The notes beneath the pieces were generated by a model. The model did no database searches. It worked only from the letters and a program-made list of their open reading frames with translations, and had not been told where the DNA came from. Source: Diphasiastrum complanatum (Eukaryota > Streptophyta > Lycopodiopsida > Lycopodiales > Lycopodiaceae). From it: DNA of 64,000 nucleotides. The translations under genes were made by a program, and so were the position numbers. The stretch's first letter is position 1; each line of letters starts with the position of its first letter. The stretch spans positions 33,232,804 through 33,296,803 of the forward strand of contig CM055097.1 of NCBI GenBank assembly GCA_029204225.1, written 5' to 3'. Shown one piece after another: positions 46,845 to 58,239 of this stretch.

Positions 46845-47090
46845 TATTTGTACCCCAGCATGGAGTGAAACCAAAAACAACAGCTTGGTTAAACAATGTG
46901 GCCAGAGTGGGATAAACAGCTTGGTTAAACAATGTGGCCAGAGTGGGTGAGAGTGCGTATGTGGCGTGGATCAGGAGCTCGGCTTCTAAATTCTCAAGAT
47001 CACGTGAGTGATGGGACTTCAACCTCTTTATGGCTGTCTATACCATGTCCGAGTGAAGAATAAGAACTCAAAAGGTCGTTGCTGCTGCTC
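46845..47090 (-). pseudogene. Short LINE ORF2 fragment with 36-bp duplication
   Basis: Encodes a piece of the linker-RT region (RDLENLEAELLIHA, LSPTLATLFNQAV, GFTPCWGTNII) similar to LINEs G and F. A perfect 33-bp stretch is duplicated with a 36-bp period (46879 and 46915), adding twelve codons in frame. Both LINE ends are missing. Confidence 0.75.
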
Positions 47091-47112
47091 CGCCATATGT
47101 GCCCACTAGGCG

Positions 47113-47521
47113 TGTTAGAAATAAATGACTATGCTGAAGTTAATCCATAGGTTACTTTGACCCAAAAGGTCGAGATTTGTGTAACCATGGGTATTTAGTT
47201 ATTTAGGCCCTCTTAAGTTTGTCTTAAGTTTAGTTGGACCCAATTTTGGTCATGTACTGACTCGTGGGTCCTTAGGGGACTAATTTGGTTTAGGGGCCCT
47301 ATCTTAACTTTTGGGGGTGCCCTACAGTCAGTAAGTAGGTAAAGTACATATTGGCTTATTGTGTCACATTTCTTAGTTTGGCTAAGCATTGCTCTCCATT
47401 GCTCTTGTTGCTGTTTTTTCTCTCTTTCTCTTAGAGTTGGGCGCCCAGCCTCTTCTCTCTTGTTTCTTGTGGAGATTGATTGATAACTAGATCTTGGTGA
47501 CTTGACTCTTGCTTTCCTACA
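47113..47521 (+). repeat. 5' LTR of outer copia
   Basis: 409 bp, TG...CA. Contains the unoccupied CT-rich site (TGTTTTTTCTCTCTTTCTCT at 47413-47432) that in the 3' LTR holds a LINE. Primer site TGGTATCAGAGC follows. Confidence 0.93.
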
Positions 47522-48239
47522 TGGTATCAGAGCTACCGGATCTGCAACAAGCTTGTATGCTGGCGCCCTACAAGAAGAGGAGCTTCTCTACTTTTTGTTT
47601 TGAAATTTCAGCATATTGCTGATCTTTCCAAGTGGAGTTTGGATCAGCTTTTTTGTCTCTTTTCAGGTTGAAGGAGGGCGCCCATCAGAGATCTTGGAGG
47701 AGCAATTTGTGGCACCCAAAAATCAGAATCTCAAATCTGATTTTTATGCAACCAGTTTTCAGCAAGTTTTGTTTGGAGGAGAACGCCCAAAAAATCTGCT
47801 ACTGATTATTGGTTGTGGTGTCTCCTTATCTTGCTATTTTTGTTTTCAGGTTTGCATTTGTGTAGGAGGGTGCCCAAAATTCAGCAAACCCTATTCAGGG
47901 TTAGGTCAACTTGTGGCTGGAAATCTGCAAATTCTCAGCAGCAAGCAGTAGGGCGCTTTCAACAACCCTATTGGAGTGTGTGTTGATCACACTATTTGGC
48001 TTCTTAATTTGGTTTCCGTGTAGGCTTCAATTGAAGCTAACCTAATTTTCAAGATGCTAGTTTTTTTGTGCAGAAAGATAGCCATCTATATATTATCTTT
48101 TGGGCACTTTGGTTGCAGATTGAAAGACATCTTGTGCTCCTACTTTCAGCTCTTTGTTTGCTGTAAATTTTTTGAGTAGATTTGGTTGTGGAAAGGCTCT
48201 CTTTCCTATTTACTACAAGTTGAAATTCTGTTGGAGATA

Positions 48240-48706
48240 ATGGCTAAAGAATTGGAAGCTATCAGTTCTTTGTTTAGTGAAGATCGGTTGGATGGCACAA
48301 ACTACTCCTTGTGGAGTTACATGATGAAGAATCTTCTCATAGCGAAAGGGCTGTGGGATTTGGTCATTGGTGATGAGGAAAGGCCTCCATCTTTTGCACC
48401 TCCTACACCTCGTGGATCATCATCATCATCATCATCATTATCTTCTACATCTTCGGAAGAACAAAAAAAGTGGGATAGAAGGGATGCACAAGCACATTCT
48501 ATGGTTACTCTTGCTGTGAAAAGATCTATCTTACCTCATATTAGGTCTTGTAAGACATCTAAAAGTGCGTGGGATACACTTTATACTATGTATAGAGTCA
48601 AAAATCCAGCAAGAGTGGTGTATCTCAGAAATCAGCTTTCTTTGTTGAAGATGCAAGCAGGGGATCAAGTGACCAATCACTTGACGAAGATCAAGGATCT
48701 CGTGAG
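48240..48706 (+). pseudogene. Outer copia gag, N-terminal part
   Basis: Starts MAKELEAISSLF and has the copia gag pattern GTNYSLWSYMMKNLL, GLWDLV, SAWDTLYTMYR and VVYLRNQLSLLKMQ. It is interrupted at 48707 by the inner copia, which duplicates GAGCT; gag resumes at 50914. A poly-serine run (48415-48445) is an odd low-complexity insertion. Gag forms the particle that packages the element RNA. Confidence 0.9.
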
Positions 48707-48711
48707 GAGCT

Positions 48712-50908
48712 TGTAGAACAACTGATCAGACAGATCTTGATTCTACCAACAAAGCGCGCAGTTTACTTGACAAAGGATGAGAAAGAAACGAACTCGAACT
48801 CGAAACATATCTACTCGTGACCAACTCGAAAAAACTCACTTAATCAGAGACACAACAACGAGATAAGACAACAAGAGATGTAATCAGATTCAGAGTTATA
48901 AAAATTCGTTTTTGATCAATAGTTTCTTACTGTCTAAATCGTCTTAAGTTGTCTCTTACTTCCGCATATAATTTCCGCACGCATATTCAATCAGAACTAG
49001 TATTGTTCTATTAGTACATAGATCAGATACAATCCTGATTGAAGACACTGATATTAGTTTGATTTATTCGAACTTGCGTCGTGCATTCTGTGGAAGAATA
49101 ATTAATATTTTTCCTACAATGGTATCAGAGCTTACGGAATTAAATCTGATACAGTGGTATCGGAGCATACGGAATTAAAGTTGATACAGTGATATCTTCG
49201 CATCCCTCTCTGCATTCTTCATACATACATCAGCAAGCCGCTATCTGGAGGTTATTCAGAAATAGAAGATGTCGTCGATCATCAATATTCAAGCTAAGAT
49301 CACTACAATCTTGGACCCAGAAGGTTCGCAGAATTGGAAGAAGATTTATTCATGGACCAACCACTTGATTTTATAAGCCAAGAAAATCCAGAATATGGAT
49401 GTCACATGAATAAAAGCATTTATGGTCTCAAACAAGCAGCGAGACAATGGTATAGAAAGAAGGATGAAGCACTACGTTCCATAGGCTTCAAACCTCTATT
49501 TGCTGAATCAAATGTCTATATCAAGCATGTCCAAAATGAAATAATCATTCGCTGTCTATGTTGATGACACGCTTATCTTCTCAAGAAGAGATAAGTTAAT
49601 TTCAGATGTCAAAAGAGACATTTCTAAAATATTTGAGATCGCTGACCTAGGAGAATCTAAAATCTATCTAGGCTTGCAGATCGTGAGATTCTTTGAAGGT
49701 GATAAGTTGTATCTTCACCAACAAAAGTACACTCAAAAGATCATTGAAGATTCAACATGCTCGAATGCAAAGGTGTGCATACTCCCATGATACTTGGAAC
49801 AATACTGAGTAAGGCAGATTGTCCGCAGACTCTCGAGGAAGAAAAACGAATGGCCAAAACACCCTATCGTAGGCTGATTGGATCATTGTTATATCTAGCA
49901 AACAACACCAGACCTGATATAGCGTTTGCAGTATATAGGCTGAGCCAATATAATCAGAACCCAGGATCGTTGCATTGGAAGTTGGCAAAGAGAGTACTAC
50001 AATATCTCCAAGAAACGAAAGACTATGGACTGTGTTATTCAAAGGAAGCTGGATTTCACATCGAATCTTATAGTGACGCAAGTTGGGTATCCATGAAAGA
50101 TGATAGCAAAAGTATTTCAGGAGGTTGTACTCTAGCATCTGGCGCAGCCATACTCTGGATTAGCAAGAAGCAAACGGCAGTAGCTCAATCTTCCTGTGAA
50201 GCGGAATATGTAGCAGCAGCCAAGATGGCAAACGAGCTGATTTGAACAGATATTGGAAGGATTTGATGAATCTAGTTCTGAACCTTATGTCTTGTTAATT
50301 GATAACACTTCAGCAATCTATCTTACGAAAGATCCTGTATTTCACTCGAAAACGAAGCACATAGCTATCAAGTATCATGTGATTCGGGACTTAGTCGAGA
50401 AGAAGATACTAAAGACAATCTTCATACCCATAGAGGAAATGACAGCTGATATCTATACAAAGCCACTAAGTAAAGCTTTGTTCAAGAAGCAGCGAAGAAG
50501 ATTGGGGTTAATCCAACTGCCCACTTTGAGAGGGAGTTGTAAAACAACTGATCAGACAGATTTTGATTGTACCAACAAAACGCGCAATTTACTTGACAAA
50601 GGATGAGAAAGAAACGAACTTGAACTCGAAACATATCTATTCGTGACCAACTCAAAAAAACTCACTCAATCAGAGACACAACAATGAGATAAGACAACAA
50701 GAGATGTATATTGATGAATCAGATTCAGAGTTATAAAAATTCGTTTTTGATCAATAGTTTCTTATTGTCTAAACTGTCTTAAGTTGTCTCTTACTTTCGC
50801 ATAGTACATGGATCAGATACAATCCCGATTGAAGACACTGATATTAGTTTGATTTATTCGAACTTGCATCGTGTTCTCTGTGGAAGAATAATTAATATTT
50901 TTCCTACA
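48712..50908 (+). mobile_element. Inner copia, internally deleted, target duplication GAGCT
   Basis: A second Ty1/copia nested in the gag of the outer one. The 5' LTR 48712-49118 (TGTAGAAC...CCTACA) is followed by primer site TGGTATCAGAGC at 49120; the 3' LTR is 50538-50908. GAGCT lies on both sides (48707-48711 and 50909-50913). Between the LTRs are only a gag start (MSSSIINIQAKI, 49269) fused directly to late RT (YGLKQAARQWY, 49425; YVDDTLIFSR, 49558), the RT end and an RNaseH (SYSDASWVSMKDD, SCEAEYVAAA, TADIYTKPLS). Most of gag, protease, integrase and the first half of RT are deleted, so it was non-autonomous. Its LTRs differ from those of the outer element, so it is a distinct family. 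Confidence 0.95.
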
Positions 50909-50913
50909 GAGCT

Positions 50914-53900
50914 TCTCAATATTGATGGGATAATTGAGGATGCTCAATTTGTTTCCATTACTCTGAACTTATTACCTTTATCTTATCTTCCATTTGTTTC
51001 ATCTGGGGACAACAACTCTCCTTTGATGAACTTGTTGGGCTGCTTCTTCAAGAGGAGCAAACGAGGCAAAATTTTGCGGGTGACACTCAACAAGATCAAG
51101 CTTTCTTCACGAAAGGCAAGGGCAAAGGCAAGTCAAAAGGAAAGGGGAAGCCTCCTTCCAAAGATGAGCAAAAGCCCATTGGAGGTCAAGATGTCAACAC
51201 TCAAAAGAAGAAAGGGAAGTGCCATTATTGCAAGAAGTATGGGCACTTCATCAAGGATTGTAAGAAGAAGCTTGCGAAAGAGGTGAGTAAAGGAATTGAT
51301 ACTAGTGCTTCAGTTTCTACTTTGGAGCAAGAGCTTGAAGCTAGTGGTGATCTCCTCAACCAAGACTATGCTTTTGTGTCTAATATGGCTTCTACTAGTA
51401 CTTCTACATCTATGAGGAATTCAGATTTTGTTTTGCAAGTTGTTGATTTCAGCTCATTGAGTGGGTGATTGATAGTGGTGCTACTCGTCATATGACTTCT
51501 CGCAAAGAAGCATTCACTAAATTAGTGAAAGTGCAAAATGGAAGCAAGGTACAATGTGCGGATAATCATCTCATTCTATTCATGTAATTGAAATTGTAGC
51601 CATCATTCTGCCTAATGGTGAAGAAAAGTACATTAAGAATGTGCTTTATGTTCTGGGAATCAAGAAGAATCTTCTTTAGGTTTCAACTATGTTGAAGCAA
51701 GGACTAGTTGTTGAGTTCAAATAAGATAAGTGTCTTGTCAAGGATCCTAAAAGATCTCTCTTGATTATTGTTTCGGGAACAATGCATGCTGGATTATTCA
51801 TTATGGATACCTATGAGCGACGAGTTCCTTCTATATGTCTTGTTGCTTCTACATCACAATTATTGGAGTTGGTTGAATTGTCACGCAAGGTTTGGACATC
51901 TCAACTTTGCAAGTTTGAAGAAGCTGAAGACATTTAATATGGTAGAAGATTTTCCTACTATTGAGCAGCCGGAAGGGCATGTATGCGAGGGGTGCATACC
52001 TGGAAAGTTTCAAAGGAAACCTTTTCCAATTGATGGAACTATAAGGGTTCTTGATAAATTTGATTTGGTTCATAGTGATGTTTGTGGTCCAATGAGGACC
52101 GAATCCATTGGAAAGTGCATCTATTTTGTGACTTTTATTGATGACTTTTCCCGTTTTACATGGATCTATCCTATGAAGGCTAAATCTGAAGTTTTTCAAC
52201 ATTTCAAAGATTTTCTAGCAATGGTGGAAAATCAGTTTGGGCATTCTTTGAAGATCCTACGCACCGATTGAGGAGGGGAATACATTAAGAATACGTTCGG
52301 TGCATTTCTTCGAGAGAAGGGAATTCTACATCAAATGACAACTCCCTATACGCCTCAACAAAATGGTGTTGGCGAGCGAAAGAATCGCACACTTATGGAG
52401 ATGACCCGCTGCATGCTCAAAGCAAAGGGGCTGCCTCACAAGTTTTGGGCTGAAGCGGTTATAACAGCAGCAGTGGACTATGCTGATTTTTCAGATTTTG
52501 CTCTTACATCTCATGGAGATGTTGCGGAAGAACCTGTTTTCTATGAGTAGGCCAAGGGAGTAAAATGTTGGGAGGATGCGATGCAAGATGAGTATGACTC
52601 ACTCATGAAGAACCAAATTTGGGTTCTTGTTGATCTTCCTCATGGGAAGAAGGCAATTGGTTCTAAATGGGTATACAAAATCAAGTACAAGGCAGATGGT
52701 ACCGTTGAAAAGTACAAGGCAAGGCTTGTTGCTAAAGGCTATGCTCAGCAAAAGGGGATTGATTATGAGGAGGCTTTTGCTCCTACCACTCGGATGACTA
52801 CCGTGAGGGTAGTAACCACTTTGGCTACCCATTTTGGTTGGCGTTTGCAGCAACTTGACATAAAGACAACATTCCTCCATGGTGATCTCAATGAGGAAAT
52901 GTACCTTCAACAACCTGCTGGTTTTTTGGTTGAAGGCCAAGAAGATAAAGTTTGTGTTCTCAAGAAGGCACTTTATGGACTGAAGCAAGCCCCAAGGATG
53001 TGGTATCAAAAGATATATGCCTACTTTTGTGATCGCGGGTTTACTAAAAACCTAGCAAATCTACTCTTTATGTCAAGCATACTTAAGATTTTATCATCAT
53101 TATTTTGCTTTATGTTGATGATATTATTGTTATGGGAAGTAATGAGCAGCAGATTGATGCCTTAATACTTCATCTTGGTACGGTTTTTGAAACCTCAGAT
53201 TTAGGCCTATTGCACTTTTATCTTGGTCTTGAATTTGTACAAGAAGGGGCTGGAACTTTCATCGCTCAAGAACGCTACATTGGGCAGATTTTGAAGCGGT
53301 TCAAGATGGAAGATTGCAAGCCGGTTGCTATACCTATGGAGACAGGCCTGAAATTAAGTAGTCAAGGTGATGGTGAACCATTTGATACTACTTTGTATTG
53401 TCAAGCTATTGGCTGTCTCATTTACCTATGTAATTCAAGACCGGACATTTCTTATAGTGTCTCACTCATGAGTCAATTCATGCATGCCCCGATGACATCA
53501 CATTGGAAAGTGTTGAAGAGGATCTTTCGTTATCTTCAAGGAACAAGAAGTCATGGATTGGTTTTTCCTACTTGTGATGATGCATGTTTGGTTGGTTTTA
53601 GTGACTCGGATTGGGATGGAGATCAAGACACTAGACGCAAGTGGACATTGCTTTTCGTATGGAAATTCTGCAATTTCTTGGTCAAGTAAAAAGCAGCCCA
53701 CTGTTGCTACTTCTTCTAGTGAGGTAGAATATAGAGCGATATTTTCAGCCACAACGGAGTGTTTATGGCTGAGAAGACTACTTGTTGACATGAAGTTTGG
53801 CGAGCCCTCAGCCACTCTTATCTTGAGTGATAGTCAGAGTGCTATTGCCATTGCACGGAATCCTGTTTTTCATGCGAGGACGAAGCACATCGAGATCCAT

Positions 53901-54065
53901 TATCACTTTGTTCGGGAGAGTCTTCATGATGGCGACATTTTACTTGAGTATTGTCTTACAGAGGATAATATTGCGGACCTCTTCACTAAGACGTTGCTTA
54001 GAGTCAGATTTGAAGCTTTATGCAAAGCTTTAAATTTAATACCACGTGTTGGTTTTATTACATAG
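50914..54065 (+). pseudogene. Outer copia pol: gag end, protease, integrase, RT, RNaseH
   Basis: Continues the outer element after the inner insertion. Order: gag end (NIDGIIEDAQFVSITL, 50920), zinc knuckle CHYCKKYGHFIKDC (51219-51261), protease WVIDSGATRHMTS (51460-51500), integrase with CEGCIPGKFQRKPF, HSDVCGPM and FIDDFSRFTW (51985-52170) and TPYTPQQNGVGERKN (52338-52385). A deletion then leads straight to RT (IGSKWVYKIKY, 52660; LDIKTTFLHGDL, 52860; YVDDIIVMGS, 53108) and RNaseH (SDSDWDGDQDTRR, SSEVEYRAI, NIADLFTKTLL). There are stops or frameshifts near 51470, 51720, 52270, 52550, 53050 and 53640. The order integrase before RT is diagnostic of Ty1/copia. Confidence 0.93.
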
Positions 54066-54342
54066 TGAGGATTTTAGTTTTTCTGCATTGTCATTTAAGG
54101 AGGGTGTTAGAAATAAATGACTATGCTGAAGTTAATCCATAGGTTACTTTGACCCAAAAGGTCGAGATTTGTGTAACCCTTGGTCATGTACTGACTCGTG
54201 GGTCCTTAGGGGTCTAATTTGGTTTAGGGGCCCTATCTTGACTTTTGGGGGTGCCCTATAGTCAGTAAGTCGGTAGAGTACATATTGGCTTACATTTTTC
54301 AGTTTGGCTAAGCATTGCTCTTCATTGCCCTTGTTGCTGTTT

Positions 54343-54343
<1 letters not shown>

Positions 54344-54401
<58 letters not shown>
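54344..54401. repeat. (CT)n(TA)n at the 5' edge of LINE E
   Basis: About 24 bp of CT then 35 bp of TA repeat. The 5' LTR has only a short CT-rich run here. Confidence 0.95.
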
Positions 54402-54403
<2 letters not shown>

Positions 54404-54920
54404 GGACACTCCACTCACGCTTGGCTCCTTCTTTGCCTATCCAGATGCGAGATGTGTTGGTTTACTTTTGCGAGAGATGTTCTCTTTGAGATCTTCACTT
54501 CTGTCAGATGATCAGGATGTTGACCGCGGCCAGCCACATATTACACTTTTCTTTCAGAAAAGAGCTAGGGAAGATACTTCGGATAGTGAGATTGACATTC
54601 CAGCTCGTCGACCGAAGCTCCAGCGTCTTCCTCGACCATCCAGAGTTCGTCACCAGAGGCCACCATGTGCCTCACACCAGATCACACAGTTTTTCTCTCT
54701 CAGTGAGTTTTATTCCTCCGCGTAGCTGGTGGTTAAGCTATTGCTTTTGTACCCTCACCATAGCTGGAGGTTAAGCTTTGGTTTTTATTTCCAGTTTATC
54801 TCTGTTTTTTAGTTGTAGTTGATAGCAATAAGTCCGACATGGACACTGCTCCTTTCTGATGTACTTTTTCTTTGTCTTATATGCCCAAGGGCACTCTATA
54901 GACATTAATATATTCTATTC

Positions 54921-54993
<73 letters not shown>
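54402..54993 (+). mobile_element. LINE E: 5'-truncated LINE inside the copia LTR
   Basis: A short insertion holding the ORF2 C-terminus (DTPLTLGSFFAYPDARC, then LREMFSLRSSLL), the PIP box QPHITLFF (54531-54554), a second motif SHQITQFF (54671-54694), a 3' UTR with CCCAAGGGCAC, and the tail TTAATATATTCTATTCTATTC running into 69 bp of (CT)n. Truncation at the 5' end is typical of target-primed reverse transcription. It is close to LINE E'. Because the empty site is preserved in the other LTR, insertion into a CT run is directly demonstrated. Confidence 0.93.
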
Positions 54994-54995
<2 letters not shown>

Positions 54996-55082
54996 AGTCG
55001 GGCGCCCAGCCTCTTCTCTCTCGTTTCTTGTGGAGATTGATTGATAACTAGATCTTGGTGACTTGACTCTTGCTTTCCTACA

Positions 55083-55195
55083 AGGCGTTCTCTCTTAGGT
55101 GCAGGAACTGCCATACGTGGGTAATGGCCGAGCCCAAGGGCCGCCCATCTGGCCTGGTCAAACCAAGCAAATGCGACTTGATCCTCGTGATCATG
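55083..55195 (-). CDS. Candidate host exon interrupted by copia, unknown function
   Basis: On the minus strand a good acceptor (TAATATCTTTTGCAG) precedes 113 bp that are open and protein-like: HDHEDQVAFAWFDQARWAAL, then GLGHYPRMAVPAPKRERL. The GC content and codon pattern differ from the AT-rich flanks. The copia target duplication AGGCG cuts it; across the insertion the frame would continue at 47112 for about 12 codons (VGTYGGAAATTF) to a stop beside the LINE fragment. I do not recognise the protein. It could be a real exon of an unknown gene, an exon of a captured gene, or chance. Confidence 0.35.
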
Positions 55196-55484
55196 CTGCA
55201 AAAGATATTACCAAAATATAGACAACGCCATTTGTGAGCACCTAAGCTTGCAAAACAACTATCTCCCTTGACCTCTGCCCATATGCCGGCCACATGCATG
55301 GCTACAGAAATCCTAAATCCTATAAGAAAGGTCAAAAAGTCAATGCACAGTGAATAGGTGAAAAGAAAGCTAACACACCTCAAAAGCTGTCAAACACCAA
55401 CTTGTAATGTATGGATGCACCCCAAACTTTAAAATTTCCTCTAAACCTAGAGAAAACTATGCTCAGGAAGGCGGCCTAGATATA

Positions 55485-55532
55485 CAGTGGGCTATTGTTC
55501 TAAGTATCCAGTGGGCTATTGTTCTAAGTATC
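55485..55532 (+). repeat. 24-bp perfect tandem duplication
   Basis: CAGTGGGCTATTGTTC plus 8 further bases repeated exactly twice. The rest of 55196-55615 holds no gene. Confidence 0.9.
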
Positions 55533-55615
55533 TGACAATGTTTGTATAAAGATTAGTGTCCCTTGGTGAATTGCTGGCTACAAGAGGAAGGGCGATGGTG
55601 ATGGAGCTAAGAGAA

Positions 55616-56640
55616 AGAAAAGAAAGAAAGAAAGAAAGCTTTATTAACGTCTTTTGGGCACCCGTGGGTGCATAAGACCAAAAAGAAAATATGTACAAGC
55701 AACAGTGGAAGCATCATCCATAGGAGGACGTGGCTGTAAAATGAACTACAGAAAAAGTACCAATGCCCACAACCCGGGCCAGGTCGAGAATATGTACATA
55801 TCAGCGAAAGTAAGTGTGAAGTGTCCGCTGAGTGGAGCGTACAGTGGGCCCTGATGGAACATCTGGGCTTTTTCCGCGGTGGCACAGGGAAAGAAATCTC
55901 ATCATCGGAGTCATCAGCATGTGCTCGAGTCCGAAAGAATCCAGTGAGAAGCAGCTGTTGGCAGTCTAACACCAGGTGATCTGGTACAGGCAGATGAGAC
56001 TGACAGAGAGTAAGCATCTCACAAACAAGAAGTCCCAAGCAACGAGCATCAGGATAGGAGACAAAACTGCGAAGTGTATGCGGGCCATCACGAAAGAGAC
56101 AATAATACCTCCCCCGTATCTCATAATACAATGGACATCTGAGGAGGAAATGGGCTTCATCTTCCACCTCCTGCAACGAGCACAAGCGACATAGACGACG
56201 CTCCCGGGGGATGTCCCATGCACGACTGGCCTCAATAGCAAGTTGATGAGAGGAAATGCGCAACTGCCCAAGACGATAGCGCAGGCCGTGTGATAGGGGC
56301 TGTGAGAGATAGAGCAGCAACAAAGGCAAACCAGAAGGATCCAGAGAGAGGAAGTGTGTTTGGTAATAGCTCAGTCGAATACGGGAAGGTGGGAGGGAGC
56401 TCCAAGTCTACTACATATATCGACGGAATAAATAGCCTCGGATATTTGTATGCGTACCACGAGGAAGATCCATGATAGAGATGCCCAGATGTCGTAAGAG
56501 ATCAGATGCCTGCTGCTACCAGGATAGCTTGGCATGGGAATCAGCTAGGACACGTGAAGAAGTAATCGCAGCAACTATGTATCTATCCAGGTGAGATGCA
56601 CGAATGTCCTAAATCCGTTGAAGAAAAAGAATAAGGCAGA
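55616..56640 (-). pseudogene. LINE L: 5'-truncated ORF2 C-terminal part with 3' tail
   Basis: Minus-strand LINE containing the ORF2 region after the RT: TSSRVLADSHAKLSW, LPLLLYLSQPLSHGLRYR, the zinc-knuckle-like CRLCSLQEVEDEAHFLLRCP, a C-terminal PIP box QLLLTGFF (55934-55957), and a 3' UTR with the family words TGCCCAAAAGACGTTAATA. The tail is AAAGC(TTTC)n rather than AATTCT and (CT)n. Frame breaks occur near 56400. The 5' truncation lies near 56640. It shows that the zinc knuckle and PIP box are conserved across diverged subfamilies. Confidence 0.87.
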
Positions 56641-58239
56641 AAAAGCGAAGATCTTTTGTTAAAGTCATTGTGTTGGGACATCATTGGTATTTACTTACAA
56701 TGATGCAACACTTCTTTTGGCTTTCAAGATTTTCTCGGATCTCTTCTTAGACTCTTCTCCTGGGCAAATTTCGATTGATCTGCACCCCTTAGAAACTCGT
56801 GTGGTTTCCTGTTAAAAAGGGGGAGAAGTAGGAAGAGAAGAGAATTATCAAGGAGAAGCATCTGTCAGAGAATCCAGGAGGAATCTGTTATAGATGACGG
56901 ACCTGTTTTAGGAATCAAAAACGATAGGATATTCAGATATTACAGAAATCCTTTAAGGATTATAGTAGATTTCTGGTTTAAAGATTTAAGAAGGGGAAAA
57001 TTTTTGGAAGTACTCTTGCGGTAGTAAAGTGGCTGATAACAAGTCCGATTGATTTGTGTCAGAACTTGGTAATTCTATTGCAAGATGGGGGTTATTGAAA
57101 CCTGTTCCTTGCTGAAAATAGTCAACTTGATCTTAGTATGGACTGAGATCCGTGAGTTGATGCAAGGAAGGAAATTCATGCTAGCAATATATTTTTTTTG
57201 AGTAGTCTCCAGTTGAGATTTTGGATGTGAAATAGCACTCTTGAGAAATATTCTCTCTTAGAGGATAACCAAGTTACAGGATTCTCGGTTATGAAAGTGC
57301 TGTGTACAGATTAGAAGTTATCTGTAGAAATATGCTATGTAGTGAATCTTTGTGGGATCATTAAAACCTTTTGTACAAACTTTTAATCCTGTGGATCTAC
57401 AAAGTATTCCTTGAACTAAGTTTATTTGCATGCATAAACTAGTTGTTGATACATAGGCATATTAATGAGAATTGTGTTTAAGACAATTTCTCACTGGGTT
57501 AGTAATTTCTCATTGAGAATTGCTTATTGACCTAGAAGTGATTTAGAATCAGATTAAATGTGGCGTTTTGGTACCACACCTAGACATTTAAAATATTCTC
57601 TAAATCAGATATAGCTAACCGATTCAGAAGCGTTACTTCTGAGTTAGTTGTGGAAAATCAACAATATAATCCTACTTATGGATATTGTTGTTGAGATGTA
57701 TTGCTTATAAGTCACAACGTCTATGAGTCATTTTGGATTCATTTACTGATGGGTGTGCATAGAATACATGAAAAATTTTTGGGACTTATCTTTTCCTGTT
57801 CGGAAAGGATGGAATGCTATCCCGGAAGACTCAGGAGAGTTGGATAGTTGTTTGCCAAAAGTTAGAACTTCTCGTAAAAAGGTTCCGGTAAATCTTAAGT
57901 TATTCTAGATTAGAACTTAAGAGAAAAATCTAGACGTATTCTAGATTGGGACCCTAACTTTAAAATGACAATTTTTGTCTAAAGTAAGGGCGTTTTTTAG
58001 ATTACAATCCTTATATTGGCACCATGTGTGAGTTGTAAAAGTCTGGAACTTTCCAGATGGAAAGGACTTTGTGATGCAACTCATGTGTCTTTTAAGAATT
58101 GTAATGCATTCTCATGATGTACTCTTATGCTATGGTATGGTTTCGGGAATTTGGAGAGTTGGGATTGTTGAATCTTAACTCAGATTCTAGGATATACCTA
58201 ATCCATAAGAAAGGATTGTGATTGGTAGATTACCCCGGA
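56641..58239. other. No gene recognised; probably old gypsy sequence
   Basis: AT-rich and without clear motifs. It precedes decayed gypsy integrase on the same strand, so it may be the remaining, unrecognisable part of that element. Confidence 0.4.

Larger units (their letters stand above)
47113..55082 (+). mobile_element. Ty1/copia element, outer copy, target duplication AGGCG
   Basis: A complete LTR retrotransposon insertion. The 5' LTR 47113-47521 (TGTTAG...CTACA) is followed immediately by the primer site TGGTATCAGAGC (47522). The 3' LTR 54105-55082 is preceded by a polypurine TTTAAGGAGGG. The five bases AGGCG flank the element on both sides (47108-47112 and 55083-55087). The 3' LTR is swollen by a LINE in its CT tract and also lacks about 60 bp present in the 5' LTR. 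A second copia sits in gag. The insertion split an older sequence that on the minus strand looks like a host exon. Confidence 0.95.
54105..55082 (+). repeat. 3' LTR of outer copia, split by a LINE
   Basis: Left LTR part 54105-54342, inserted CT/TA tract, LINE E and CT tract to about 54993, then the right LTR part from CAGAGTCGGGCGCC to 55082. The LTR halves rejoin to match the 5' LTR. Confidence 0.93.

Noticed and set aside
46834-47022. Repeated TLATLFNQAV as a possible two-repeat host protein.
   Set aside because: It is a LINE ORF2 fragment with a local 36-bp duplication.
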